Position numbers and translations under genes: made by a program | Shown here: positions 42,094 through 54,296 of the stretch, one piece after another | Position numbering within the stretch: position 1 is the first letter of the stretch | Layout of the letters: every line of letters begins with the position of its first letter | Notes under the pieces: generated by a model | Database searches by the model: none | What the model saw: only the letters and a program-made list of their open reading frames with translations | Told to the model about the DNA's origin: nothing | Origin: an uncultured Pelagibacteraceae bacterium | GTDB taxonomy: Bacteria; Pseudomonadota; Alphaproteobacteria; Pelagibacterales; Pelagibacteraceae | Assembly: GCA_902599495.1 (NCBI GenBank) | Contig: CACKFY010000005.1 | Coordinates: 1-64,000 of the forward strand | Direction: 5' to 3' | Length of the DNA: 64,000 nt

Positions 42094-43418
42094 TTAAATC
42101 TATAAATTCTCTTTTTTTTATCTACAAATATCATTTCATTTTTTAAAAAAATAACATCGCTATAAATATCAAAGGTATTTTTTTTAATTGAACTGACGTT
42201 AAATTTTTCTAAATCAATTTCTATAAAATAGGAATTATCAGAAATCAAAACTAGTTTTGAGTTTGCGATGTAAATGTGATTGATTTTTTTTATCTTTTTT
42301 TTAAAGTTTTTATTCAAATAATTTTCAATCATTGAATAAATGCTTTTTGAAAATAAAATTTCTCCTGTTTCTTTGCTTATTAATATTAAGTAATTATCAT
42401 TATTTACCGTCAAAATCATATTGCCAGATGAGGCTGGTAATAATCTTGATTTAACATTTAAATCCCATTTTTTTTCTCCATTGCTCGTGAGTAAAGAAAT
42501 TTTTTTGTCAGTAGATATAATAATATTATTTTTTGAGACAACTATAGGATTTGCTCGAAAGATAATTTCCGTCTCAGGTTTAAAATTTTGTATCCAATTA
42601 ATTTCTTTTGAATTTATTAGATTAAGAGAATATAAGGTTCCGCTTGTAGAAAGAAATAATAGATTATTTTTTTCATCGAAGGCAAGATTACTTTTAAAAC
42701 TGGATACTGTTTTTGAAGGTTGAGTATAAAATTCATCAATTTTTTTTCCATCTTTAATGTTAATTAAGATAATTTTATTTTTCTCATCTGAAACGAACAG
42801 AGTGTTATCAATAATTTTTGAATTTGATCTAAAAGGTATCAAGTAGTTTTTTGCCCAATTTACTTTATTATTTTTATAATCAAGAGAATAGATATAGCCA
42901 AAGTTATCAGTAACGATTATCGATTCATCTTTTAGCAATATTTCAATATCTTTATTAGTTTTTTTCATTTTTTTTTTATAAAAATTGTATTTATAAATTA
43001 GTCGATTACTACTTAAAGAGTAAACTCCAACGTTTCCTTTTTTATCAGAGAAAAAAAGATTATCTCCTTTACCCAAAATACTATTATTTATCTTTGCATT
43101 TGTTATTTTAGATAATTTTTTATATTTTCCGTTATTAAAAAATTTAACATTATCGATATTATTAAATTTATTCTGATTACTTTGACTCCAATTTACAAAA
43201 GTTTTTGGAGAATTTAGCTTAAGCTTTTGATTTAAAGAAAGCTCTTTTTGCCCAATTACAGTCTCTTTCTTTTTGAAAACTAGCTCTAAATTTGATTCTG
43301 TCTTTTTTAACTTTTTTTTTGTTATTTGATCACTGCCTTGCCAGATACCAGTTTTATTATCAAATGAACAACTGTTTATAAAAATAATAATAATAATAAA
43401 ATAAAATATTTTATTCAT
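42090..43418 (-). CDS. bamB: BamB-like PQQ/beta-propeller outer-membrane assembly lipoprotein
   Basis: 442 aa; lipobox-like FINSCSFDN, repeated propeller-type segments (YIYSLDYKNNKVNWAKNY, LYSLNLINSKEINWIQNF). Confidence 0.75.
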   Translation of the reverse strand: MNKIFYFIIIIIFINSCSFDNKTGIWQGSDQITKKKLKKTESNLELVFKKKETVIGQKELSLNQKLKLNSPKTFVNWSQSNQNKFNNIDNVKFFNNGKYKKLSKITNAKINNSILGKGDNLFFSDKKGNVGVYSLSSNRLIYKYNFYKKKMKKTNKDIEILLKDESIIVTDNFGYIYSLDYKNNKVNWAKNYLIPFRSNSKIIDNTLFVSDEKNKIILINIKDGKKIDEFYTQPSKTVSSFKSNLAFDEKNNLLFLSTSGTLYSLNLINSKEINWIQNFKPETEIIFRANPIVVSKNNIIISTDKKISLLTSNGEKKWDLNVKSRLLPASSGNMILTVNNDNYLILISKETGEILFSKSIYSMIENYLNKNFKKKIKKINHIYIANSKLVLISDNSYFIEIDLEKFNVSSIKKNTFDIYSDVIFLKNEMIFVDKKKRIYRFN

Positions 43419-43420
43419 CC

Positions 43421-43984
43421 TTACATTTTAGAATTTGTAAATTCTTTTGCTTTAAGAAATTCACCTTTTGATAAATAATATTTTTTTATATAATCTGAAA
43501 CGGTACTTTTCCACAACGAGTTAGATCTTATTAAAGGTTTTAAATTATTTAATAACTCATTTTCTGTAATTTCATCCCCAATAAAAATTACTTTTTTAAA
43601 TATAAATAAGTTTTTTGTTTCCGGATCTAAACTTGAAATAGATAAAATTTTATCAAAATATCCTAAAATTTCTTTTTTATTTTTTACCAAATTATTATCA
43701 ATAACTAAATTTAGTGCTGAAGGTGAATAAAAATCATTTTTTTCATTAATTATACTAATTAATATTTCAACTGCCTCTGTTGTTTTTTTTTTCTCAATAA
43801 ATACTTGTGCTTTATTAAAATTTTTTGAAATTTCTACATTCTTTTTATTCTTGTATTCATTTATAAATATAAAAGAAAATAAAATCATTAGAATGATAAT
43901 GACTAATGAAATAATCTTAATTCTATTTTTTTTTAAAAAAACAGTTAAAGGTAATTTATCATTATTTAAATCTTCATCTGTCAT
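43421..43984 (-). CDS. TPR-like membrane-anchored protein (YfgM-type)
   Basis: 187 aa; single N-terminal TM then helical repeats; adjacent to bamB as is YfgM in other proteobacteria. Confidence 0.6.
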   Translation of the reverse strand: MTDEDLNNDKLPLTVFLKKNRIKIISLVIIILMILFSFIFINEYKNKKNVEISKNFNKAQVFIEKKKTTEAVEILISIINEKNDFYSPSALNLVIDNNLVKNKKEILGYFDKILSISSLDPETKNLFIFKKVIFIGDEITENELLNNLKPLIRSNSLWKSTVSDYIKKYYLSKGEFLKAKEFTNSKM

Positions 43985-43986
43985 TA

Positions 43987-44760
43987 TTAAAAACTGTGTT
44001 TATTTCCTGGAAATTTTTTGCCTTTAATTTCACTACTAAATTTTTTAACCGCTTTATTGATAATAAGTTTCAAGTTACTATATTTTTTAACAAATTTAGG
44101 ATAAAAACCGCTGATACCTAACATGTCATCGGTAACTAATATTTGACCATCACAAAAGGATGAAGAGCCAATTCCAATAGTTGGTATTATCAATGTTTGA
44201 GTAATATCTTTAGCAGTTTTTTTTGAAATACACTCTAAAACTACTGAAAAAGCACCAGCGTTTTCTATATGTTTTGCCAATTTAATAAGTCTGACCTTAT
44301 CTCTATTATTTTTTCCTTCAACTTTAAATTTTTTTTTAAATTGAGGGGTATAACCAATATGTCCCATAACATTTATTTTTGACTTAGTAAGTTTTTTTAC
44401 AATATTTAGGTTACTATAATTATTTTCAATTTTAACTGCATCACATTTAGACTCTTTTAAAATGCGTTTTGCGTTTGATAAGGCCTGCATTGGTGTTTTA
44501 TAACTATTTTTTGGCATGTCTACGACCACTAGAGACTTTGTTGCATTAAGTTTAACTGCCTTTGCGTGGTTTATAACCGTGTCTAAGTTTAAATTATGAG
44601 TATTTTTCATCCCATATAATACATTTGCCATTGAGTCACCTATTAATATTAAATCACAATATTTGTCCAATATTTTTGCAGTGGATTGGGAATAAGAAGT
44701 TAAACAAACTATTTTACTTTTATTTTTTTTTTTTAAAAAATTGTTTATTTTTTGTTTCAT
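43987..44760 (-). CDS. panB: 3-methyl-2-oxobutanoate hydroxymethyltransferase
   Basis: 257 aa; VCLTSYSQSTAKILD, LIGDSMANVLYGMKNT, VVDMPKNSY, IPTIGIGSSSFCDGQILVTDDMLG. Confidence 0.94.
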   Translation of the reverse strand: MKQKINNFLKKKNKSKIVCLTSYSQSTAKILDKYCDLILIGDSMANVLYGMKNTHNLNLDTVINHAKAVKLNATKSLVVVDMPKNSYKTPMQALSNAKRILKESKCDAVKIENNYSNLNIVKKLTKSKINVMGHIGYTPQFKKKFKVEGKNNRDKVRLIKLAKHIENAGAFSVVLECISKKTAKDITQTLIIPTIGIGSSSFCDGQILVTDDMLGISGFYPKFVKKYSNLKLIINKAVKKFSSEIKGKKFPGNKHSF

Positions 44761-46331
44761 TATTCAAGTTCAATTGTACTGGGTGGTTTTGAGGTTATAT
44801 CATAAACTACTCTGTTAATGCCTGAAACTCCATTTATAATTTTGTTAGATATTTCACTTAAATATTCATTGGTAAAACTATATTTAGCAGCTGTCATGCC
44901 GTCCTCAGAAGTAACAGCTCTTAATAAACAAGTATACTCAAAAGTTCTAGTATCTCCCATAACACCTACTGTCTTTACTGGCAACAAGGCGGCATAAGCT
45001 TGCCAAATTTTATTATAAAGTTTATTTTTCTTTAAACTTTTCATGAATATATCATCAGCTTCTTGTAATATTTGAATTTTTTTCTCTGTTATTTTTCCAA
45101 CAATTCTTATTGCTAAACCAGGGCCAGGAAAAGGATGTTTGTTTAATATTAAAGGATCTAAACCAAGTGATTTTCCTAAGCCCCTTACCTCGTCCTTGAA
45201 AAGTTCCTTTAAGGGTTCAATCAATTTTAATTGCATTTTTTTTGGAAGTCCCCCAACATTATGATGTGATTTAATTTTAGATGTTTTGCTACCAGACGCT
45301 GATCTGCTTTCAATAATATCAGGATAAAGTGTTCCCTGAGCTAAATATTTTACTCTTTTAAACTTTCTGGCTTCTCTTTCAAAGATTTTGATAAATAATT
45401 TTCCAATTATTTTTCTTTTATTTTCTGGGTCAGTAACATTTTTCAGTTTTTGGTAGAAAAGTTTTCTACAATTAATTAATTTTAAATTTAATTTGTATTT
45501 ATTCTTGAAAAGATAATAAGTATTTTTAAATTCATTTTTTCTTAAAAGACCTGTGTCAACCATTATGCATTTAAGATTTTTCTTTACTGCTTTATTAATT
45601 AGCAAAGCTACAACACTACTATCCACACCTCCGGAAAGAGCACAAATAACTTTATCTGACTGTATCTTGTTTTTTAAATCATAAATAATTCTATTTTTTT
45701 CAATATTTATAATCCAATTTTTTTTTATTTTACAAATATCTAAAACGAAGTTTTTAATAATTCTGTACCCATTAATGGTATGAGTAACCTCAGGATGAAA
45801 TTGAATTCCATAAATTTTTTTTTTTATATGTTGTATGGCAGTAAATTTTGAATTAAATGTAGACGCTATATTAATAAAATTTTTGGGAATTTTAGAAACA
45901 GCATCTTGATGACTCATCCAAACTTTAGCTTTTTTAGATTTAAAAAATTTGTTAAATAAAATTGAATTATGTTTTTTATTTAAAATTGCTTCACCAAACT
46001 CTCTTTTTTTTTCAGATTTTTTAATTTGTCCCCCAAAAACTTTAGATATTAATTGTAATCCATAGCAAATACCTAGAACTGGAATATTTTTTTCAAAAAT
46101 TTTTTTGGAGATTTTAGGGTATGTTTTTTTTGTTACTGTAGAAGGACCTCCAGATAAAATAATGCCTTTGATCTCTGCAAAATTTTTAACTTTGCTAAAT
46201 TCTTTTAAATTCATAATCTCACAATAAACTTTTAGCTCTCTAATTCTTCTTGCTATCAATTTTGTTACTTGGGAACCAAAGTCTATTATAAGAATTTTGT
46301 CTTTTTTTTTTAAATTAGTCTTTGAAAACAT
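44760..46331 (-). CDS. guaA: GMP synthase (glutamine-hydrolysing)
   Basis: 523 aa; [62 protein letters not shown]. Confidence 0.97.
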   Translation of the reverse strand: MFSKTNLKKKDKILIIDFGSQVTKLIARRIRELKVYCEIMNLKEFSKVKNFAEIKGIILSGGPSTVTKKTYPKISKKIFEKNIPVLGICYGLQLISKVFGGQIKKSEKKREFGEAILNKKHNSILFNKFFKSKKAKVWMSHQDAVSKIPKNFINIASTFNSKFTAIQHIKKKIYGIQFHPEVTHTINGYRIIKNFVLDICKIKKNWIINIEKNRIIYDLKNKIQSDKVICALSGGVDSSVVALLINKAVKKNLKCIMVDTGLLRKNEFKNTYYLFKNKYKLNLKLINCRKLFYQKLKNVTDPENKRKIIGKLFIKIFEREARKFKRVKYLAQGTLYPDIIESRSASGSKTSKIKSHHNVGGLPKKMQLKLIEPLKELFKDEVRGLGKSLGLDPLILNKHPFPGPGLAIRIVGKITEKKIQILQEADDIFMKSLKKNKLYNKIWQAYAALLPVKTVGVMGDTRTFEYTCLLRAVTSEDGMTAAKYSFTNEYLSEISNKIINGVSGINRVVYDITSKPPSTIELE

Positions 46332-46754
46332 TTATTTTTTGAATATATAATCTAATTTAATTTGTAATTTTGAAGTTTGATCACATAAATTTTTACAAAC
46401 TTTTTTAAAATTTTTTATAAGTTTTTTAGTCTCAGAATAGTTAGATTTTCTAATTTTAAGTTGTGCTAAATTTAAGACTGCTTCTTCATTTTTTGGGTTT
46501 AATAAAATTACTGTTTTTAAATAAGCTTCTTCTTGTTCATCGTTCTTTTGAAAATTATAAATCTTTGCTAGGTAGAGGTAAGAATTTTCATTTTTAGGAT
46601 TGAAAACTATATCTTGCTCAAATTTAAATTTGGCTAAATCATATTTTTTCTCACTAAATAAATTTTTTCCTTTTTCAAAATTGTTTATTTCAGCTTTTAA
46701 AGCTGTAAAAAATAAAATTAGGAAAATAATATAAAGTTTTTTAATTAATTTCAT
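46332..46754 (-). CDS. small secreted TPR-repeat protein
   Basis: 140 aa; signal peptide and TPR-like repeats (YLYLAKIYNFQKNDEQEEAYLKTVILLNPKNEEAVLNLAQLKI). Confidence 0.65.
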   Translation of the reverse strand: MKLIKKLYIIFLILFFTALKAEINNFEKGKNLFSEKKYDLAKFKFEQDIVFNPKNENSYLYLAKIYNFQKNDEQEEAYLKTVILLNPKNEEAVLNLAQLKIRKSNYSETKKLIKNFKKVCKNLCDQTSKLQIKLDYIFKK

Positions 46755-47830
46755 AACTTATAATTTGTTGTGCTTTTAATTGTCTCTACGCTGTGAACCA
46801 TGCTTTCATAGAATCCTGCTTTGGTAATCTTAATAAATTTAGATCTTTTACCCACTTCATCAATCTTTTTAGCTCCTATATAACCCATAGACGATCTGAG
46901 ACCGCCTTGTAATTGATAAATTATTTTAGATACTGGGCCTTTAAACAATACTCTGCTTTCAACACCTTCAGGAACAAACTTGGTTTTATCCTTATAGCTT
47001 TTTTGAAAGTACCTTTCAGAGGATCCAGAGGACATTGCTCCTATAGATCCCATGCCTCTGTAAAGCTTATATAATTTTTTTTTAATTTTAAATTTTTTAC
47101 CAGGACTTTCCTCTGTGCCAGCAAATATTGATCCCATCATTATAGCGTCTGCTCCTGCAGCTATTGCTTTTATAATATCTCCTGAAAATTTTATTCCACC
47201 ATCAGAAATAATTTTAACTTTTTTTTTATTTATTGCCTTTTTTACATTAAGTAAAGCAGTGATTTGAGGTACTCCTATTCCAGCCACCATTCTAGTTGTG
47301 CAAATAGATCCTGGCCCTATTCCAACTTTTAAAATATCAGCTCCTGAATTGTAAAGAAGTTTTGCTGCTTCACCAGTGGCGATATTTCCAACACAAATCG
47401 TAATTTTATTAGAAAATTTCTTTATTTGTTTTAAAATTTTTAACACATTGTTACTGTGTCCGTGAGCTGTATCAATAACTAACATATCCGTGCCGTAGTC
47501 AATTAAGTTTTTCGCTCTAATCAATTCCTTATGGGAAGTTCCTATTGCTGCCCCAACCTTTAAATTCTTATTTTTAACTTTTTTAACTTCATTACATTGT
47601 TTTTTAATTTCTAGGTTTCTATGTATTATTCCGATTCCGCCATTTTTTGCCATTGCTATAGCCATTTTTGATTCGGTGACTGTATCCATGGCAGATGAAA
47701 TAAAAGGAATTTTAAGATTTATTTTATCTGATAAATTGACATTTATATTGGCGTTTGCTGGGGTAATTGACGAAAATTTTGGTATCAATAAAACATCATC
47801 AAATGTAAGGGCCTCTTTTATTGTTTCCAT
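46751..47830 (-). CDS. guaB: IMP dehydrogenase lacking the CBS/Bateman module
   Basis: 359 aa; [74 protein letters not shown]. The region between NEVKKVK and KVGAAIGT has no CBS pair. Confidence 0.95.
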   Translation of the reverse strand: METIKEALTFDDVLLIPKFSSITPANANINVNLSDKINLKIPFISSAMDTVTESKMAIAMAKNGGIGIIHRNLEIKKQCNEVKKVKNKNLKVGAAIGTSHKELIRAKNLIDYGTDMLVIDTAHGHSNNVLKILKQIKKFSNKITICVGNIATGEAAKLLYNSGADILKVGIGPGSICTTRMVAGIGVPQITALLNVKKAINKKKVKIISDGGIKFSGDIIKAIAAGADAIMMGSIFAGTEESPGKKFKIKKKLYKLYRGMGSIGAMSSGSSERYFQKSYKDKTKFVPEGVESRVLFKGPVSKIIYQLQGGLRSSMGYIGAKKIDEVGKRSKFIKITKAGFYESMVHSVETIKSTTNYKL

Positions 47831-47856
47831 ATAAACTTATATACAATTTTGTAAAT

Positions 47857-48474
47857 TTATAAAGTCTTAATTCCAACGCAATGTATATAAGTCTCTTTGG
47901 AGTAATCCCTACTAGACTCTGGTTTGAAAAAGTTAACTTTTCGAAATTTATTTTTAGCTAAATTTTTAACATTTTCAAAGTCTTGACCATTAAAAACCTT
48001 CGCAAGAACTGTTCCACTATCTTTAATTACATAACTTGAAAAATCTATAACCTCTGCACACAAAGCATTCGTTCTTATACAATCAAGGTCTTTATTGCCA
48101 GTAGTATCAGCAGCCATATCTGAAATCAGTAAATCTGCTTTACTATTGAGTCTTTTTAATATGTTTTCTTTCGATTTTTCCTCTCGAAAATCGCAACATA
48201 AAAAATCTACACCTTCAATTTTTTCCATTTTTTTTATATCAATAGATAAAATTTTACAATTTTTAAGATTTTTTTTTAGAACCTGAGACCAGCCTCCTGG
48301 ATAACTACCAAGATCAATAACTGTTTTACATTTTGAAAATATTTTGAATTTTCTATTTAACTCTAAAAGTTTATATGCTGATCTAGATCTGAAGCCAGAG
48401 CTTTTTGCTTGTTTAAAATATTGGTCTCTATGTTGTTTTATTATCCAATTTTTAGAACTTTTGTTTTTTTTCAT
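47857..48474 (-). CDS. rlmE: 23S rRNA (uridine2552-2'-O) methyltransferase RlmE/RrmJ
   Basis: 205 aa; RDQYFKQAKSSGFRSRSAYKLLELNRKFKIF, VIDLGSYPGGWSQVL, LLISDMAADTTGNKDLD. Confidence 0.94.
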   Translation of the reverse strand: MKKNKSSKNWIIKQHRDQYFKQAKSSGFRSRSAYKLLELNRKFKIFSKCKTVIDLGSYPGGWSQVLKKNLKNCKILSIDIKKMEKIEGVDFLCCDFREEKSKENILKRLNSKADLLISDMAADTTGNKDLDCIRTNALCAEVIDFSSYVIKDSGTVLAKVFNGQDFENVKNLAKNKFRKVNFFKPESSRDYSKETYIHCVGIKTL

Positions 48475-49262
48475 TATAGAATATCTTCATGATCATCCTC
48501 AGAATTATCTGCTTGAACTGATTTCTTATTGTTTAAGTAAGTAAAGCAGGCCATAGGAATTGATAAGATATAAAAAAAACTAAATATTAATAAAGTTTCA
48601 AAAGTAAAAAACATTAATGTCACTAAAGATACTCCAATTCCTAAAAGGATAAAAACTGTTAAGGCTGGTTTAATTTTAATTTTTTTAAATGAATAAGTTG
48701 GTATTTTGCTGATCAGTAACACTGCAATAACTAATGTAAATGAAGGTACAAAATAATTATTGTTTATTAAAAAATTAAATTCTGTAAGCTCTAGTACTAA
48801 AGGGGATAAAATTAAAAGTGCACCTATTGGAGATGGTACGCCCTCAAAATAATTTTGTTTCCATATCTCTTCCGGTTTAAACTTTGTTAAATTAAATCGT
48901 GCTAATCTTAGTACACAACAAACAGAATATATTAATGTAATTGCCCAACCTAATTTCCCATATTTATTGAGTTCCCAAAAATATATGATAAAAGCCGGGG
49001 CTATCCCAAAGCTCACAAAGTCAGTCAAGGAGTCTAATTCTTTACCAAAGTCTGTGGTACCTTTTATTAATCTGGCTATTCTACCATCTAAAGCATCAAG
49101 AATTGCTGCCAAAGTAATAAAAATAACTGCCATGCTAAAATTTAAATCTAAAGAAAACTTAATTGAACTTATTCCTAAACAGACGCCCGCTATGGTTAAA
49201 ATATTTGGTAAAATGTACCTAGTTTTTTTGGATTCAACTATTTTAAAATTTTTTTTTTCCAT
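48474..49262 (-). CDS. pssA: CDP-diacylglycerol--serine O-phosphatidyltransferase
   Basis: 262 aa; CDP-alcohol phosphatidyltransferase motif DALDGRIARLIKGTTDFGKELDSLTD. Confidence 0.94.
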   Translation of the reverse strand: MEKKNFKIVESKKTRYILPNILTIAGVCLGISSIKFSLDLNFSMAVIFITLAAILDALDGRIARLIKGTTDFGKELDSLTDFVSFGIAPAFIIYFWELNKYGKLGWAITLIYSVCCVLRLARFNLTKFKPEEIWKQNYFEGVPSPIGALLILSPLVLELTEFNFLINNNYFVPSFTLVIAVLLISKIPTYSFKKIKIKPALTVFILLGIGVSLVTLMFFTFETLLIFSFFYILSIPMACFTYLNNKKSVQADNSEDDHEDIL

Positions 49263-49918
49263 TATTCTTTAGCTAGTAAACTTTCGCCAGCTACTACATT
49301 TTGTCCAATCTTGGTTAAGATTTTTTTATTTTTAACAAAAAGATCTACTCTGCTTCCAAACCTAATCATCCCTATTCTATCGCCTTGTTTTAAATTTTGA
49401 TCTTTACTTACTTCGCAAATAATTCTTCTCGCAATCAATCCAGCAATTTGAACTATGATAATCTCTTCTCCTTTGATAGACAAAATTTTATAGTAGTTTC
49501 TCTCATTTTCTTTGCTTGCCTTATCTAATGAGGCATTAAAAAATTTTCCTGGCTTATAAAAAATTTCTTCTACTTTTCCTTCGATCGGAGTTCTATTAAC
49601 GTGGCAATTAAATACATTCATAAATATACTTATTCTTGTGTACTTATTATTTTCTAATCCTAATTCTTCTGGACCATTAATTTCAGAAATGTCAGTGACT
49701 AGTCCATCAGCAGGACTAACCAAGTAGGAATTGTCGTTAATCGCTACTCGATCTGGGTCTCTAAAAAAATAGTAAACCCATACCGTTATTAACAGCATTA
49801 TGAATGTTAGAAAATTTGAAAAAAGCCAAACAATAAAGGTTATAATTATTGAAATGGCTAAAAATTTATAGCCCTCTTTATGTAGTTTTGGAAAAATGTT
49901 GTCCATCATAATTGTCAA
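49262..49918 (-). CDS. psd: phosphatidylserine decarboxylase
   Basis: 218 aa; RDPDRV, VSPADGLVTDI, NVFNCHVNRTPIEG, RFGSRVDLF (pyruvoyl-Ser motif region). Confidence 0.95.
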   Translation of the reverse strand: MTIMMDNIFPKLHKEGYKFLAISIIITFIVWLFSNFLTFIMLLITVWVYYFFRDPDRVAINDNSYLVSPADGLVTDISEINGPEELGLENNKYTRISIFMNVFNCHVNRTPIEGKVEEIFYKPGKFFNASLDKASKENERNYYKILSIKGEEIIIVQIAGLIARRIICEVSKDQNLKQGDRIGMIRFGSRVDLFVKNKKILTKIGQNVVAGESLLAKE

Positions 49919-49976
49919 TAAAGTTTGATAATTTCCACTAATATGTATAAAAATCTCACATAATCAAATTATTTTT

Positions 49977-51191
49977 ATGGCAAAAATTAAGGTTAAAAAT
50001 CCAATAGTTGAGCTAGATGGTGACGAAATGACTAGAATAATATGGTCATTTATTAAAAAGAAACTAATTAAGCCCTATCTTGAATTAGATATCAAGTATT
50101 TTGATTTAGGAATAGAAAGTAGAGACAAAACCTCAGATCAAATAACTGTTGATTGTGCAAATGCAATTAAAGAATTTGGGGTAGGTATTAAGTGTGCGAC
50201 TATCACTCCTGATGAGGCAAGAGTAGAAGAATTTAAATTAAAAAAAATGTGGAGATCGCCCAATGGTACAATTCGAAACATACTTGGTGGTACCGTTTTT
50301 AGAGAGCCAATTATTTGTAAAAATGTACCCAAGCTAGTTCCAGGATGGACAAATCCAATTATTATTGGCAGACATGCTTTTGGAGATCAATATAAAGCAA
50401 CGGATTTTCTTGTTCCAGGAAAAGGAAAGTTAGAAATGAAATGGACATCTGCTGACGGAAAACAAAAAAAAGAATTTGAAGTATTTAATTTCCCAAGCTC
50501 AGGTGTTGCTTTATCAATGTATAATTTGGATGATTCAATAAGAGATTTCGCAAGAGCTTGTATGAATTACGGTCTTCAAAGAAATTATCCAGTTTACATG
50601 TCAACAAAAAATACAATTTTAAAAGGTTACGACGGAAGATTTAAGGACTTGTTTCAAGAAGTTTTTGATAAACAATTCAAAGAAAAATTTCAAAAAGCAA
50701 AATTAACTTATGAACACAGATTAATAGACGATATGGTAGCATGTGCAATGAAATGGAATGGTGGATACGTATGGGCTTGTAAAAATTATGATGGAGATGT
50801 TCAGTCTGACACTGTTGCGCAAGGGTTCGGTTCTTTAGGATTAATGACTAGTGTTTTAATGACACCTGATGGAAAGACAGTAGAGTCAGAAGCAGCGCAC
50901 GGCACAGTTACTAGACATTATAGGATGCATCAACAAGGAAAAGAGACATCAACGAATCCAATTGCATCTATATTTGCTTGGACTAGAGGTTTAGCACATA
51001 GAGGAAAGCTTGATAATAACGATGAATTAATCAAATTTTCTAAAAGTTTAGAAGAAGTCTGCATTAATACAGTTGAGAGTGGCTTAATGACAAAAGATTT
51101 GGCAGTATTAATCGATAAATCTACAAAGTATTTAACTACTAATCAGTTTTTAGAAGCTATAGATAGTAATCTAAAAAAAAAGCTTAATTAA
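49977..51191 (+). CDS. icd: NADP-dependent isocitrate dehydrogenase
   Basis: 404 aa; [69 protein letters not shown]. Confidence 0.97.
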   Translation: MAKIKVKNPIVELDGDEMTRIIWSFIKKKLIKPYLELDIKYFDLGIESRDKTSDQITVDCANAIKEFGVGIKCATITPDEARVEEFKLKKMWRSPNGTIRNILGGTVFREPIICKNVPKLVPGWTNPIIIGRHAFGDQYKATDFLVPGKGKLEMKWTSADGKQKKEFEVFNFPSSGVALSMYNLDDSIRDFARACMNYGLQRNYPVYMSTKNTILKGYDGRFKDLFQEVFDKQFKEKFQKAKLTYEHRLIDDMVACAMKWNGGYVWACKNYDGDVQSDTVAQGFGSLGLMTSVLMTPDGKTVESEAAHGTVTRHYRMHQQGKETSTNPIASIFAWTRGLAHRGKLDNNDELIKFSKSLEEVCINTVESGLMTKDLAVLIDKSTKYLTTNQFLEAIDSNLKKKLN

Positions 51192-53859
51192 TTGTTTTTA
51201 ATATCTCTTTAAAAGCTTTCTCAACCTTATTATTATCTACTCCTCCTGCTTGAGCAAAATCTTTTCGCCCTCCACCACCTTTTCCGCCTAAAGTCTTAGA
51301 TGCAATTTTAACTAAATTTACTGCATCATACTTTGAGGTAAGATCTTTTGAAACACCTACGGCTACACCAACTTTATCCTCAAAAGTTGAAATACAAATT
51401 ATAATTCCTGATTCAATTTCTTTTTTGCCTTGATCAATTACTCCCCTTAGTTCTTTTGGTGGGAAGTCTTTTAAAAGTTGTTCTCTTATCTTTATTTTAC
51501 CTATTTGTCTCTCTTTAATTATATTTTTACTTTTGTCTTTTTTGATATTTTCAATTCTAACCAGACTCAATTGTTTACTTAAATTTTTTAAGTTCTCAGA
51601 TAAATTTAATTGATCCCTGTAATCTGGTGTTATTTTGAGAAATTGAAGTTCTTTTTTAATTGTTTCAATTTCTTTATTTAAATTTTTCTCTTTTAAAGAC
51701 TTGTTTTGTTTTAAATGGTTTTCATGTTTCTCTAATTGCTTGTCTCTCAAAGCTTCTACTCTTCTCACTCCAGAGGCAATTGATGACTGACTTATTACTT
51801 TAAATTTTCCTACATCTTTTGTATTTTTTACATGTGTACCGCCACATAACTCTGTTGAGAAAAAACCATTATTTTCTTTTCCCATAAATACCACTCTCAC
51901 TTCTTCTCCGTATTTTTCTCCAAACAGTGCTAGGGCACCCAATTTTACTGCTTCTTTTGGTGTCATAATTCTTGTTTGAACATCGCTTCCGCCATCAACA
52001 ATTTCGTTTACCACTGCATTAATTTTTGTCATCTCGCTTTCGTCAATAGGTTTGTTATGACTAAAATCAAATCTTAATCTCTCGGGTGAAACTAAAGAAC
52101 CTTTTTGAGTAACATGTTTTCCAAGAGTTCTTCGTAAAGACTCATGTAGTAAATGCGTGGCTGAGTGATTTGCTCTTGAATTATTTCTTTTTTCAATATC
52201 TATTTCTAAATTTACGCTTTGTCCTACTTTAATTTTTCCTTTTTTAATATCTCCATAATGAACAAAAAGATCTCCCATTTTTTTTTGAGTATCTTTAATA
52301 TTTATTTCACACTCTGATGTATAAATTATACCTTGATCTCCTACTTGACCGCCAGACTCACCGTAAAAAGGGGTCTGATTTGTTATTATTTCAATTTTGT
52401 CCCCATTGCTTGCAGTATCAACGAATTTATTATCTTTTGATATTTTTAAAACAACACCTTCTGCTTTATCAAATTCATAGCCTAAAAATTCGGTTGGTTT
52501 TAATTCTTCTCTGATTTTAAACCATCTTTCTTCAACAGATTTATCTCCAGATCCTTTCCAGTTTGCTCTTGCTAAAGCTTTGCTTTTTTCCGTTTCTTTT
52601 TCAAAGGAATTGCTATCAACTTTAATATTTTTTGTTCGTAAAATATCAGCAGTTAAGTCAACTGGGAAACCATAGGTATCGTATAATTTAAAAGCTACTG
52701 AACCTGGTAGAATATTATTTTTTACTTTGGACAAATTATCATCAAGAATTTTCATTCCTCTTTCAAGAAGTGAAGAAAACTTTTCTTCTTCGTTTTTTAG
52801 AGTTTCAATAATAAGATCTTTACCATTTATTAATTCTGGATAACTAATTTTCATTTCGTTTAACAAAACATTAAAAAGTTTGTGAAAAAGCGGTGATTTA
52901 CTTCCAAGAGAATGAGCGTGTCTCATACCTCTTCGCATTATTCTCCTTAAAACATAACCTCGACCTTCGTTTGAAGGCAAAATTCCCTCAGCAATTAAAA
53001 AACTACTAGCTCTAAGATGATCAGCTATAACTCTATGACTAGCTATAGTTTTCTCATTAATTGGAGTTTTAGTTATTTCTGATGATGATGCCATTATTTT
53101 TTTAAAATGATCTATTTCATAATTATCGTGCGTACCTTGTAGTACAGCAGTCATTCTCTCAAGACCCATGCCTGTATCTACTGAAGGTTTAGGAAGATTA
53201 ATTCTTTTTTCTTTAGAAATTTGTTCGTATTGCATAAAGACGAGATTCCATATCTCAATAAATCTATCTCCATCTTGTTCTGGGCTTCCAGGTGGCCCTC
53301 CTTTTAATTTTTCTCCATGGTCATAAAAAATTTCAGAACATGGTCCACACGGTCCGGTGTCACCCATTGACCAAAAGTTATCTGCTGTAGAAATTCTTAT
53401 TATTTTATTTTCACTCAGCCCAGCTATTTTTTTCCATAAATTAAAAGACTCATCATCTTCATGAAAAACAGTCACAGAAAGTTTGTCTTTAGGTAATTTA
53501 AAATCTTTTGTTAATAAATTCCAAGCATGATGTATTGCTTGCTCTTTAAAGTAATCTCCAAATGAAAAATTGCCGAGCATCTCAAAAAAAGTATGATGTC
53601 TTGGTGTGTAACCCACGTTTTCAAGATCATTATGTTTTCCTCCTGCTCTTACACATTTTTGTGATGTTGTGGCTGTATTATATGGTCTTTTCTCTAGTCC
53701 AGTGAAAACATTTTTAAATTGAACCATTCCAGAATTAGTAAACATTAAAGTCGGATCGTTATTAGGCACAAGATTACTAGAGTCGACTATTTGATGATTA
53801 TTTTTCTTAAAATACTCTAAAAACTTTTTTCTAACATCTGTAAGTAAAATTTGGCTCAT
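51184..53859 (-). CDS. alaS: alanyl-tRNA synthetase
   Basis: 891 aa; [83 protein letters not shown]. Confidence 0.98.
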   Translation of the reverse strand: MSQILLTDVRKKFLEYFKKNNHQIVDSSNLVPNNDPTLMFTNSGMVQFKNVFTGLEKRPYNTATTSQKCVRAGGKHNDLENVGYTPRHHTFFEMLGNFSFGDYFKEQAIHHAWNLLTKDFKLPKDKLSVTVFHEDDESFNLWKKIAGLSENKIIRISTADNFWSMGDTGPCGPCSEIFYDHGEKLKGGPPGSPEQDGDRFIEIWNLVFMQYEQISKEKRINLPKPSVDTGMGLERMTAVLQGTHDNYEIDHFKKIMASSSEITKTPINEKTIASHRVIADHLRASSFLIAEGILPSNEGRGYVLRRIMRRGMRHAHSLGSKSPLFHKLFNVLLNEMKISYPELINGKDLIIETLKNEEEKFSSLLERGMKILDDNLSKVKNNILPGSVAFKLYDTYGFPVDLTADILRTKNIKVDSNSFEKETEKSKALARANWKGSGDKSVEERWFKIREELKPTEFLGYEFDKAEGVVLKISKDNKFVDTASNGDKIEIITNQTPFYGESGGQVGDQGIIYTSECEINIKDTQKKMGDLFVHYGDIKKGKIKVGQSVNLEIDIEKRNNSRANHSATHLLHESLRRTLGKHVTQKGSLVSPERLRFDFSHNKPIDESEMTKINAVVNEIVDGGSDVQTRIMTPKEAVKLGALALFGEKYGEEVRVVFMGKENNGFFSTELCGGTHVKNTKDVGKFKVISQSSIASGVRRVEALRDKQLEKHENHLKQNKSLKEKNLNKEIETIKKELQFLKITPDYRDQLNLSENLKNLSKQLSLVRIENIKKDKSKNIIKERQIGKIKIREQLLKDFPPKELRGVIDQGKKEIESGIIICISTFEDKVGVAVGVSKDLTSKYDAVNLVKIASKTLGGKGGGGRKDFAQAGGVDNNKVEKAFKEILKTIN

Positions 53860-53903
53860 ACTTTATTAAATACAGATATTTTTAAGGTTGTCTATAAAAG
53901 AGA

Positions 53904-54260
53904 TTAGCCTGTTTTTTGCTTTCCGTTGTCTACGACTAAGCAAATTTCAGATTTTGTGAGAAATCTTTGACCAGTTCCATTATCTAATGAAAACATACCG
54001 CCAATTCCGTTAACTGCATCTATTGTTAAGTCAGTGTGTTTCCATTTTTCATATTGATCTCCATTCATATAAAAAGGAACACCGCCTATTTCACCTAATT
54101 TAACATCGTTATCTCCTAAAGGAAACTCTCCCTCTTTGAAGCACATTGGAGCGCTGCCATCACAACACCCACCTGACTGATGAAACATTAGTTTCTCACC
54201 GTATTTTTTTTGTAATTTAGATAGCAAACTTAATGCTGCATGTGTGGCTGATACTTTCAT
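53904..54260 (-). CDS. DUF779 family protein (ALDH-associated)
   Basis: KVSATHAALSLLSKLQKKYGEKLMFHQSGGCCDGSAPMCF...; next to an aldehyde dehydrogenase. ORF-track start at 54278 lies inside a hairpin; ATG at 54260 is an alternative start. Confidence 0.88.
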   Translation of the reverse strand: MKVSATHAALSLLSKLQKKYGEKLMFHQSGGCCDGSAPMCFKEGEFPLGDNDVKLGEIGGVPFYMNGDQYEKWKHTDLTIDAVNGIGGMFSLDNGTGQRFLTKSEICLVVDNGKQKTG

Positions 54261-54271
54261 TTTTTGTGTAC

Positions 54272-54296
54272 GGCCCATGATATAGAATCATGGGCC
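54272..54296 (-). other. perfect 10-bp GC-rich hairpin between ALDH and DUF779
   Basis: GGCCCATGAT-ATAGA-ATCATGGGCC (54272-54281 / 54287-54296); no U-tract after it on the minus strand. Confidence 0.85.
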
